NCBI GenBank assembly: GCA_032622095.1
Contig: CP136069.1
Location: 49,522,760-49,586,759, forward strand
From: Siphonodentalium dalli
Lineage: Eukaryota; Mollusca; Scaphopoda; Gadilida; Siphonodentaliidae
Direction of reading: 5' to 3'
DNA: 64,000 bases
Shown here: one piece after another, positions 44,169-53,899 of the stretch
How the letters are laid out: every line of letters begins with the position of its first letter
How positions within the stretch are numbered: the stretch's first letter is position 1
Position numbers and translations under genes: made by a program
The notes under the pieces: model-generated
Told to the model about the DNA's origin: nothing
Databases searched by the model: none
The model's input: only the letters and a program-made list of their open reading frames with translations

Positions 44169-46224
44169 GTATAGGTTATAACCCCCTTGGGTATCTGTAC
44201 AAGAAATATAGACCAAGCCGCGAAGCGGCGCGGTCTATATTTCTTGTACAGATACCCAAGGGGGTTATGACATATTTATAAAACGGTTCACACCCCAAGG
44301 CAAACACAATTGAGCCACATTCTATTCGACGATTAGCTATCAATTACCATTCAATTAAAAGTTAATTGAATGGATTGTGGTGTTACATATTCCTGTTGAA
44401 TAATTAGTCAAATGTTCGTTGACAATCGGCTCACTTGGGTCTGCATTATATATCAGCGTTGATAAATCATTTTGTGTCCGAATTTGAGAACGTTTTATAC
44501 TGATAGCGTGTTTCTTGATAAAACAGATTCTTCGTTGTGACAATACACTGTTTCAGCTGTTTAAGTTATTTTTCGCCTTGTTGTCATAATGGAATTATCG
44601 TTCAGAACACAGGAGACAATGTGCCGGTAGTGTTCGGACTCCTAAGTGAAACTATTCCACATTAATTGCATGAAGTTTGTTTGATGAAATATCACCGGCA
44701 TTCATAACAAAAGACGTAAGCAAACCTGTGTATAGTGCCTGTATTTTCCGCGCACATGCATGTATATGAGAACAGTTGTGAAATTTTCTCAATGTATCAT
44801 TCTGAAGATCATTATGTGATTATTGTGGATTATACATTCGAAACATGTTTGGATCTCGTTCAGTTTACTTCCAATCGCCCGCCCCTCTCGATAGACAAAA
44901 ACATATTCAACCAAAAGTGTTGGGGCCCCCAACCCATGCAGACCACCCCTATATGTCCGCTAATAATGGAATGATCCGTGTTTTAACTTCCCAAGAAACT
45001 GGTGCGATCATTATCATGGCGCATTGTTAGAATTTCACACCTACCGGTCCGATCTTCATTCAGCTTACTATCCAATTAATGTCAATTTCTGTTGATATTT
45101 AGCTCAAGTCTGTATTTAGGCCCCGTTGAAATACAGATTCATACAAGAAATATTGTTCATGAATTGGAGCAATTTGATTGGCCGAGGGGTGTGAACCGGT
45201 TTATAATATTACTTATAAATTGCTCCAATTCATGAACAATATTTCTTGTATGAATCTGTATTTCAACGGGGCCTAAATACAAACTTGAGCTAAATATCAA
45301 CAGAAATTGACATTAATTGGATAGTAAGCTGAATGAAGATCGGATCGGTAGGTGTGAAATTCTAACAATGCGCCATGATAATGATCGCACCAGTTTCTTG
45401 GGAAGTTAAAACACGGATCATTCCATTATTAGCGGACATATAGGGGTGGTCTGCATGGGTTGGGGGCCCCAACACTTTTGGTTGAATATGTTTTTGTCTA
45501 TCGAGAGGGGCGGGCGATTGGAAGTAAACTGAACGAGATCCAAACCTGTTTCGAATGTATAATCCACAATAATCACATAATGATCTTCAGAATGATACAT
45601 TGAGAAAATTGTACAAACTGTTCTCATATACATGCATGTGCGCGGAAAATACAGGCACTATACACAGGTTTGCTTACGTCTTTTGTTATGAATGCCGGTG
45701 ATATTTCATCAAACAAACTTCATGCAATTAATGTGGAATAGTTTCACTTAGGAGTCCGAACACTACCGGCACATTGTCTCCTGTGTTCTGAACGATAATT
45801 CCATTATGACAACAAGGCGAAAAATAACTTAAACAGCTGAAACAGTGTATTGTCACAACGAAGAATCTGTTTTATCAAGAAACACGCTATCAGTATAAAA
45901 CGTTCTCAAATTCTGACACAAAATGATTTATCAACGCTGATATATAATGCAGACCCAAGTGAGCCGATTGTCAACGAACATTTGACTAATTATTCAACAG
46001 GAATATGTAACACCACAGTCCATTCAATTAACTTTTAATTGAATGGTAATTGATAGCTAATCGTCGAATAGAATGTGGCTCAATTGTGTTTGCCTTGGGT
46101 TGTGAACCGTTTTATAAATATGTCATAACCCCCTTGGGTATCTGTACAAGAAATATAGACCGCGCCGCTTCGCGGCTTGGTCTATATTTCTTGTACATAT
46201 ACCCAAGGGGGTTATAACCTATAC
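44169..46224. repeat. 2.06-kb near-perfect long inverted repeat
   Basis: Arms of about 1007 bp (44169-45175 and 45218-46224) face each other across a ~42-bp spacer. Outer ends read GTATAGGTTATAACCCCC and GGGGGTTATAACCTATAC. Base differences between the arms are few by eye (for example ACATGTTTGG against CAGGTTTGGA at 44841/45545). Each outer end is itself a ~90-bp palindrome. No transposase; the reading frames are mirror images. It lies between CTLD3 and the possible last exon at 46638. Confidence 0.9.
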
Positions 46225-46637
46225 TAAGTCTATAGTTTAAAGGTCCGCCGACATTTCTCGGAACGCTTGCGGTCTTCCCCAAATTACGTCATTTCGCGCG
46301 ACGTAAATCGTTTCAATTGGACGTACATGTATCTATCTTGGTGCCACTAATGCTGAAGGGATCACTCTCACCAAAAAAAGTTCTGGAGGGTACACATGTT
46401 TTGAAATCTCGTTCCAAATGACGTTTAGTTTTCGTATCGGCCATGATTTATGTTAGAGAAATTGTTGTTTGCGTTCCAATGAACATTAAAATTAACTGAA
46501 AACAAACTGCTAATGGGAAATACAGTTTTAGTACCGATGTTAGTGCTAGTTACAAACGGATGTGGCCCATGTGGGTACATGATATAATGAACCTGAAATG
46601 GTGTAATTTAACTATTCCAAATTGACTTTTGTGTCAG

Positions 46638-46923
46638 GATTTTGACGACTCGGACTGCAAAGTTTATCTTGGATCAAGTGTTGAAACAGATCCTCTGCCA
46701 TCACGGTTGTCTAGGAGCCCTACATCCAGTCATGAACCTAAATATTTCCCATGAAATAGACGATACCCAGTCTGCCAGAATTGCAGTGATGTTTCTGGAT
46801 AGTTCTGTGATACAAACCGATTACGTCAAAAATGTCATTGGCGACGTCAACTTTTAAAAATATTTCTTCACTAAATTATGAGGTATAGTCTACACAAAGC
46901 AGACATTTGTTCAACTGAATAAA
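46638..46923 (+). CDS. possible terminal exon (low confidence)
   Basis: Follows the acceptor TTTTGTGTCAG and is followed by AATAAA at 46918-46923. Composition is richer in GC than its flanks. Three readings are possible. If spliced directly from CTLD3 (phase 1) it adds Gly-Phe and stops (TGA at 46642). In phase 0 it reads DFDDSDCKVYLGSS...SHEPKYFP and stops, which resembles a short cytoplasmic tail with a tyrosine motif. In the third frame about 72 codons are open to TAA at 46855. I cannot choose among them. The exon, if real, would end a CTLD1-3 product before CTLD4. Confidence 0.35.
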
Positions 46924-46974
46924 ACAGTATTGACCTAAATTTCACTATATTATTATAAAACTACAATATGCAGA

Positions 46975-47565
46975 GTGTGCAATAAATATAGAACGACACA
47001 GCTGTGTGAACATGTTAAAATTATTGCACGCGGTGGTCGTGTCGCGAGGTAAAACTCGAACGTATACGGTTCCCGTTTACCATCGCTTCACAACAAACTC
47101 GTGCAATAACGATATCCAGTTCACACTTTTATTATATGTCTATCGTTTTACTTTCCCCAATACCACTATATAGTAAAGCCATCATTTCCCGACCATCGGA
47201 TCAGCTACAGTTTGATCCGATGTCATAACACCCTTCTCTATCTCGCATACTGCGCATGTCCGTAAAAAGCCGGACGATTTATTATACACAACTAGTTTCT
47301 TCTTTATTCTTGTTACTAGAGGCCTATACTGTCATGTGGTTTCATTTCATAATTATTTGTGCTTTTGAATAAAAAGCATGTCATATATAAACCTATTATC
47401 GCTGCAATGTATTGATCTGGGCTTCGAATCACGTCTCGTTGAAGGGGTCAGCAGATCGCTGGATCAAACTCCAGCGAACTGACCTCTTCAACTCGACGTG
47501 ATACTTCGCCCAGATACTTTGCAGCGATAACATGTGTGTATCGTTCTTTCTATTTATTCGAAGCG
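46975..47565. mobile_element. ~590-bp inverted-end element with internal hairpin
   Basis: GCAATAAATATAGAACGACA faces TATCGTTCTTTCTATTTATT. Inside, 47388-47534 is a ~145-bp hairpin: ATTATCGCTGCAATGTATTG, GGGCTTCGAATCACGT and TTGAAGGGGTCAG face CTGACCTCTTCAACTCGACG and its continuation. Confidence 0.5.
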
Positions 47566-47716
47566 CCGAGGTTTTTTATTGTACCGGGAATAATTATTAG
47601 TAGCACATACCACATGGCACATGCACATGGTAAACTCATATGTTAAACCGCAGATCCCTGACACATGCATGTGTTATCATGACACTAAAAGTGCCTATAC
47701 ATGTACATGTATTTAT

Positions 47717-48183
47717 TATACCCCCACTTTCGAAGAAAATTGGGGGTATACTGGATTGACTGCGATGTCCGTCACACTTGACTGCGTCTGTCCGTCACAC
47801 TTTCTCCATCCGTGTGTCCGTCCGTCTGTCCGACCTCATAACTGGAACAACTATGAACCGATTTCAATAATTTTTTGTATGCAATCTCCGTAGGACCGCC
47901 TCTCCGCATGATGCTAATTGCGGTGCGGTCTGACTTTCTTATTTAAAGTTACGCCTTACTTTTCGACTTATTTTGACTTAATAACTTTAACAAATATGAA
48001 CCGATTTCAATAATTTTGGTATACATGCTTCTCACAAGACCCTCTCTACATGATGCGGCCCAGGGTTGGCTCGGACTGTTTTTCCTAACATTACACTTCA
48101 TTTTCGACTTATTTTAAAGTTAAAAATCTTTTTTGTTAGGTTTACGGATAATGCGGGTTGAATTTGCCACGGTGGGGGTATGC
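47717..48183 (+). mobile_element. ~465-bp element with TATACCCCCAC ends
   Basis: Left TATACCCCCACTTTCGAAGA then TTGGGGGTATAC; right GGTGGGGGTATGCTAGCAC. The interior has a (CCGT)n-like tract and two direct subrepeats (TATGAACCGATTTCAATAAT twice). No coding capacity. Confidence 0.55.
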
Positions 48184-48479
48184 TAGCACGCGAGTGCACA
48201 CCTCTTGTTGTGTCAGCTCTTGCGAATAGCCAATCAGCGTCGATAACATTACGGTATATGAACCCATATTGGATCAGTGACCCCATATGCAGTCAATATG
48301 AGGTGCTGATCCACCATCTTGTTCTTCAGAAAACTCTGTTGCCTCCTGTTGCCTCGGGGATATTTTTGGTGTATTTTGGCGCCAAGAATGGTGATATTTG
48401 TCGGAAATCATTTTCTGTGAATTTAAAGACATATTACCATGTACCAAAACCTGCATGATATATATTTGATGAATTCTAA

Positions 48480-48860
48480 AGACTCATTACTGCATGAAAA
48501 CTGGAATTTATTCATTGCATAAATTCCGGATAAATGTGCATAAATCTGGATAAATCAGAAATTTATTCACTGAATAAATGTGCATAAATCCGGAAATTTA
48601 TGCACATTTATTCACAATTTATTCATGAATAAAGGCCGACATTTATACACAATTTATTCACTGAATAAACCCACGTTTATTCAACAGAATAAACTCGGCA
48701 TTTATTCGTACGTTTATGCACATTTATTATCGACCTGTTTATGCATAAATGCAAATTTATTCACTGAATAAAGCTGCATAAATATATATAGCTACATTTA
48801 TTCTGGTTATAAACTCCAGTTTATGCACATTTATACCCCGTATAAATTATTTGGATTTGA
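48480..48860. repeat. word-dense element (TTTATTCA / TGAATAAA, GCATAAAT)
   Basis: Nearly continuous alternation of ATTTATTC, GAATAAA, TGCATAAAT and ATTTATGCA on both strands. Not a fixed-period tandem repeat and no coding signal. Same style as 37949-38745. Confidence 0.65.
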
Positions 48861-49173
48861 ACATATATATCCATATATATTTGTGAAATCTACTTTATGG
48901 TGACATTTGGCTTGTAACCAGCAATACTAACTATACATATACACATGTGTCGCCCTGATTCTGGTATCTCCATGTGTAGTAATTAGCCAACAAAATGCTG
49001 CCCTATTGTTGGTTATACCAGTCACAAATATAATATGAACTACTTGGACATGGCACTTTGTGTCATAGTTGTATCTTGCCGTCATCAATTTTCGTAGTCT
49101 CTGCAATAAAGAATGAACATTAAATAATTAAGTGATCGCATGAGAAATAAGTATAAACGATAAAATATTAAAA

Positions 49174-49850
49174 GAGTGATATCGCCCTTCAAGGAACACA
49201 ATTTTACGGGATTCAAAATTGTGTAACATCATGGATTTATTGTACATTGAATTTTTATGCGATATGACAAAGCGTGATATCACCCTTTCATCGCCACAAT
49301 TTTACTCGATTCAAACTTCAAAACGGGATTACATCATGGACTTACTGTACAATGGATTTATATGTGATATGGCAAAGGGTGATATTACCCTTCCATTACC
49401 ATAATTTTACGCGATTCTAACTTCAAAACAGGATTACATCACGGATATATTGTACAATGAATTTATATGTGAACTGGCAAATGGTGATATCACCCTTCCA
49501 TGATCACTATTTTACGCGATTCTAACTTCAAACGGGATTACATCATGAATATATTGTACAATGAATTTATATGTGAACTGGCAAAGGGTGATATCACCCT
49601 TCCATGATCACTATTTTACGCGATTCTAACTTCAAAACGGGATTACATCACGGATATATTGTACAATGAATTTATATGTGAACTGGCAAAGGGTGATATC
49701 ACCCTTCCATGATCACTATTTTACGCGATTAAAACTTCTAAACGGGATTACATCATGGATATATTGTAAAATGGATGTATATGTGATGCTAGCAAAGGAT
49801 GATATCACCCTAACATGACCACAATTGCAATTTTACGCGATTAAACTGAT
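49174..49850 (+). repeat. ~105-bp satellite, about 6.5 units
   Basis: Direct repeats with consensus AAAGGGTGATATCACCCTTC, CACTATTTTACGCGATTCTA, AACGGGATTACATCATGGAT and ATTGTACAATGAATTTATAT. Each unit carries one perfect or near-perfect dyad GGGTGATATCACCC. Seven dyads lie between 49174 and 49812, spaced 98-108 bp apart. Confidence 0.85.
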
Positions 49851-50623
49851 GCGAATTGATCAAAGAATGAATCTGCAACGTAAATTGTGAAATAGCTTTA
49901 TTTCATATTCACATATATGTTAACTTACCCTTGGTAAAATTTATAATTAGAAAAGGAATTTAAAAACTGAAATGATGTGGAGATCATGTTCTAACCCAAG
50001 CAAATATACCCCCATTGCAGACGATGCCTTAGTTTAGACAGAACATGCGAAAACAAACGTATTTGTATATACATAATCCATATAAATACTTGCCTCATGC
50101 AGTTAATAGTTCGCATTTCTCGTGGAACACGTCTGCGCCGTAGCAGTGTTGAGAGGAAAAGAAAGCTATCTCCGACGCTGGCTTCTGTTATCTGATACAG
50201 TTCTCGCATATGTATGCTTGCTGCCGACATATATGGTAATAATTAAATTATGGGCTCAGAATGAAACCGGCGGCCAGTTACAGAAATAAGCAAAATTAAT
50301 GCACGACATCTATAATTTATTCGTTATATGTACATCGCCGGGCCAACATTAAAATTCTCGATTTATTTAGTTTGATACCTGATTAGGTATAACTGAATGC
50401 CTGTATTATGAGAGCGGTACATTATCTGTAGGGCGTTTTGTCAGGATACCTGATGCAAAATATCTTCAGCCATGGGCCTTTTGTGGGTAAACGTTGTCAG
50501 AATGTCATTTGACTCAATAGTGTTAAAATGACATCAAATGTTTACCACATTGCTATAAATGTTCACTGGCGACATAATAGCTCTACTGGTCCCGGCACTG
50601 TTCCAAGAAAGGCGAATTTAATA
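49851..50623. other. unassigned DNA
   Basis: No exon or repeat recognised. Confidence 0.35.
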
Positions 50624-50810
50624 TGCATAAATGCATGCATAAATTCAGGGTCCTAAATTTATGCAACATTTATGCGAGATTTAAAAATATAAATGCGAGA
50701 TATATATTTTTGTATAAATGCGAATTTAGTATGTATAAATGCATGCATAAATTCAGGGTCCTAAATCTATGCAACATTTATATTTTATAAATCTCGCTTT
50801 TCATGCAGTG
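50624..50810. repeat. word-dense element (ATAAATGC / GCATTTAT)
   Basis: TGCATAAATGCATGCATAAA occurs once and again as TATAAATGCATGCATAAATT. GGGTCCTAAAT.TATGCAACA occurs twice. GAGATTTA/TAAATCTC words face each other. Confidence 0.6.
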
Positions 50811-51033
50811 CATACATTAACTATCAAACGCAACAAATTGTCCCACTTCTGGAAATTAGCCATTGACTCAATGCGTTGACGTTGAACGCCCATGGCGCGT
50901 CACTGTGAAGTGACATAAGTTAATGGCGATAGACGACACATTTAACTTACCAAATTAAAATAGATTACAGCGACAAATAATTAAATGGATATACTGCATT
51001 TTGACCACTGACATAATAATTACGTTACGGCCT

Positions 51034-51170
51034 TACGGGACGCTTAGTAGTCGGATATGGTGTCATGTGAGTCTCAGCGAGATCAATATTAGGCTCGGCC
51101 TACGGCCTCGCCTAATATTTATCTCACTTCGCCTCACATGACACCATATCCGACAACTAAGCGTCCCGTA
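51034..51170. repeat. 137-bp palindrome
   Basis: TACGGGACGCTTAGTAGTCG faces CGACAACTAAGCGTCCCGTA. The arms (ATATGGTGTCATGTGAG / CTCACATGACACCATAT) meet at a CTCGGCCTACGGCCTCG centre. Flanks are AT-rich. Confidence 0.75.
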
Positions 51171-51307
51171 ACTTATAATATATGTTATATACATGTAGGT
51201 AATGTTAGAGCAATGACTAATTTTGTGTCAGGGACCTGTGTGTTAAACCCATATTAATTTGAGTTCGAATTACTATGAAGTGATACATATTACATTTTTT
51301 TTTTCAG

Positions 51308-51481
51308 AGTGTCCATCTGACTTTCTCTTTGATGCTAACAGTACGTTGTGTCTCTTCATATCGACCACAATGGCAACATTCGCGGAAGCCGCAACAAACT
51401 GCACCGCAAAAAGCGCACATTTAATTCGAATACGAAGTCACGCTATCATGGCGCTAATCCGGGATATTCTGAACGAATCAG
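51308..51481 (+). CDS. C-type lectin domain 4, exon 1
   Basis: 174 nt, acceptor TTTTTTTTTTCAG, donor ATCAG|GTGACA, phase 1 at both ends. It encodes ECPSDFLFDANSTLCLF, the helix pattern ATFAEAATNC and AKSAHLIRIRSHAIMALI, matching the first third of a CTLD (two N-terminal cysteines, W-x-x-A-type helix with F in place of W, C, then A-H-L). It is shorter than the first exons of CTLD1-3 because the W-V-G strand lies in the next exon. Splicing from CTLD3 would rebuild Glu (G|AG). Confidence 0.78.
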
Positions 51482-51705
51482 GTGACACTTTTAGATTATC
51501 ATGGTAAAATGTGCACCGGTTACTCAATCGGTAAGGTTCGTGGCTCATTAGGTGAACATGGGCCGTCCAAAGATGGCGATGATTGTCTAAATTCCGTAAT
51601 CAGGGATTTGTGATTCACGTACTGAGAAGGTAACATGTTTTGCGCATCTGGGCCAGGGTTGTCAGTGGGGCGCCTCCTATTGATATTAAAGATGAATAAT
51701 GTGAT

Positions 51706-52058
51706 TTAACGCCCCATACCTACTATTTCGTTGGCTTTGTGGATATAACATATTTGATTCGAGTCGAGAAACCCACCATCAAAGCTCAGAGTTATCAGAT
51801 ATCGATTTTTGAAATATGTTATATTTGGCGGCCAAGCAAATATTCGACGAGCCGACCGACGTACTCTCGATAACAAATTGTGTTGAACAACATGTTGATT
51901 TATAACACATTTTGGAAAAGAATTATATAGAGTTCACAGTGGTTAGCATTATTTGTTGGTAATTAATCGATTCTGAATTTCTGATATCTAAAGCGTCTTT
52001 TGAAGAAATGTTGCTATTGGAATCTGATGATACGGGTACCATCGAATCGGATTATGTA
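51706..52058 (+). mobile_element. TTAAAGGTACT MITE, copy 3 (ends degraded)
   Basis: Carries TTGGCTTTGTGGATATAACA, GATTCGAGTCGAGAAACCCA, CAAAGCTCAGAGTTATC and TTTTGAAGAAATGTTG in the same order as 39027-39503; the ends are eroded. Confidence 0.65.
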
Positions 52059-52607
52059 GATTTTACCATGTGTGTGTTATTTCCTTCAATTCATATTAAG
52101 CACACCGTCCGAAATAATATTCTCTTCCATTCGTCCAATTGATTATTGTTGTCGGCCTTTTTGAGTGTCTGTATATTTATGGCTCATTCGAGCTTCCAAC
52201 TTATGTTTATACGTAATCTGGAAAGAGGTACCAGATATGTTGCAAATACACGAAATATTGATATGTCCGTTTCATATGCTCTAAAATACTTCCCAGTGGC
52301 ACAGCCCTTTTCCAGCTGTTCTAAATTGTTCGTATAGATTTGAAGAATATAAACGCTCTTTATGTTTACCATATCATGAATATATAGACTAACACAGAAC
52401 GCTCTTTTCTGTCACATGCCGTGCGTATGTCATTTTCTTTGATTGGACACAAACATCGTGTTTACAACTATATTTCTATGACTTCAATGCGTCTGTCTGG
52501 GACAAATAATGCTGGTAGAAAGCTTGTTCGAATATGTATCGACCTATTTCGAAACCAGGACAATTCCATTATTACAAGTATTTGGGAGCGCAAATCGCCA
52601 TGTGGCT

Positions 52608-53061
52608 TTAACGGGACTCAATCCGATCAGACGCTCCTAAATTATTATTTCTTTGGCTTCGGGGATAAACAATATTTGATTCGAGTCGAGGAACCCACCC
52701 ATCATAACTCAGAGTGATTATATATCGATTTTTGAAGTTTGTTAATTTTTGGAGATCTGGGCCAAAACGTTTCCAAATCCACGTTCTAAGATGGATAACT
52801 CTAAAATCAAGTCGTTACTATTAACAATAATAACCACTTGATTTTAGAGTGATCCATCTTACAACCGCAATTTGTCCATTTGAAAACGTGGATCTGGAAA
52901 AGTTTTGGCCTAGATCTCCAAAAATTAACAAACTTCAAAGATCGATATCTAATCACTCTGAGCTTTGATGGGTTGGTTCCTCGACTCGAATCAAATATTT
53001 TTACCCCCGAAGCCAAAGAAATAGTAATTTTGGAGCGTCTGATCGGATTGAGTCCCTTTAA
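52608..53061. mobile_element. TTAAAGGTACT family, foldback version
   Basis: Two inverted half-copies of the family joined near 52835: TTAACGGGACTCAATCCGAT to CTCTAAAATCAAGT, then ACTTGATTTTAGAGTG back to ATCGGATTGAGTCCCTTTAA. Both halves correspond to the first ~210 bp of the MITE at 39027. Confidence 0.75.
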
Positions 53062-53210
53062 AAGAAGTTTTGTGTACAACTAAAACAAAACCGTTATGGC
53101 GGTTTCAACTTCGCGGTTACATGTTTCAATAACTTGGTCCCATAGTTTTTAACAACTGATTGTGAGTTTGCAAAACATCTCTATTGCATTATGTACAATT
53201 TCCCTTACAG

Positions 53211-53443
53211 GCTATGGTTATGTCAATTCCGTATATATTGATGGATTTTTCAACTCAACACTCAATTCTCACACATACGACGATGGGTCTGCGGTTGAGT
53301 TCACAGACTGGGTTACCGGTTCTCCTAGTTACTGGTTTCCACGTATGGCCTGCATCATGTTAGATCACGTCACCGGGTGGTTAATGCAGGACAGAGTGTG
53401 CACATCCGTAGCACACTTCATCTGTGAAATGGACATGCAATAG
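53211..53443 (+). CDS. C-type lectin domain 4, terminal exon with stop
   Basis: 233 nt, acceptor TTTCCCTTACAG, entered phase 1, ending in TAG at 53441-53443. It encodes YGYVNSVYIDGFFNSTLN, EFTDWVTGSPSYWFPRMAC, IMLDHVTGWLMQDRVC and SVAHFICEMDMQ. All three C-terminal CTLD cysteines are present (MAC, RVC, FIC), unlike in CTLD1-3. EPN and WND are absent (GSPS; W-L-M-Q), so calcium-dependent sugar binding is not predicted. The protein stops four residues after FICE with no membrane segment, so this product would be secreted or held by an upstream domain. Confidence 0.88.
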
Positions 53444-53561
53444 ATATGACACCTCTGTTGGTGATGATGATGGCGGCGGCGACGATTGTGAGATTGATTG
53501 ATTGATTGTTCCACAAATAGAACTATGTATATGACGTTTATATAAACACAAATGCATTATC

Positions 53562-53567
53562 AATAAA
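53562..53567 (+). terminator. polyadenylation signal AATAAA
   Basis: AATAAA about 120 nt downstream of the CTLD4 stop codon, a normal distance for a 3' end. Confidence 0.6.
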
Positions 53568-53899
53568 ATGTATACATAAATGTATTTACAAATGCATTTC
53601 ACTGAACATATTGGGGATAATATCCTATTACATGGTTTCACTGACTTATAATTTTCACCAATGCAAACTGCAAGGCAGAGTTCAGCCCCCCCCCCCCCCA
53701 CACACACTCGCTACACTGGTCTGACCACAGCCATTATATGTATACATGTAGTACTGTCACGGACATGGAATTTATCTTATTGAGGAATCGATAGCAGATG
53801 AAATTGACATAGATACGCAACACCGTGCACTGGAGAAGTCGGCAAGTTATTATCTGGCTGTATTGGAAGCGATGCATTAACTGTCCTATTTATAGAAAA

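Noticed and set aside
47717-48183. Third Helitron-like element because of CTAG near its right end
   Set aside because: No hairpin sits just before CTAG and the ends are inverted CCCCCA/TGGGGG, so it fits a terminal-inverted-repeat element better.
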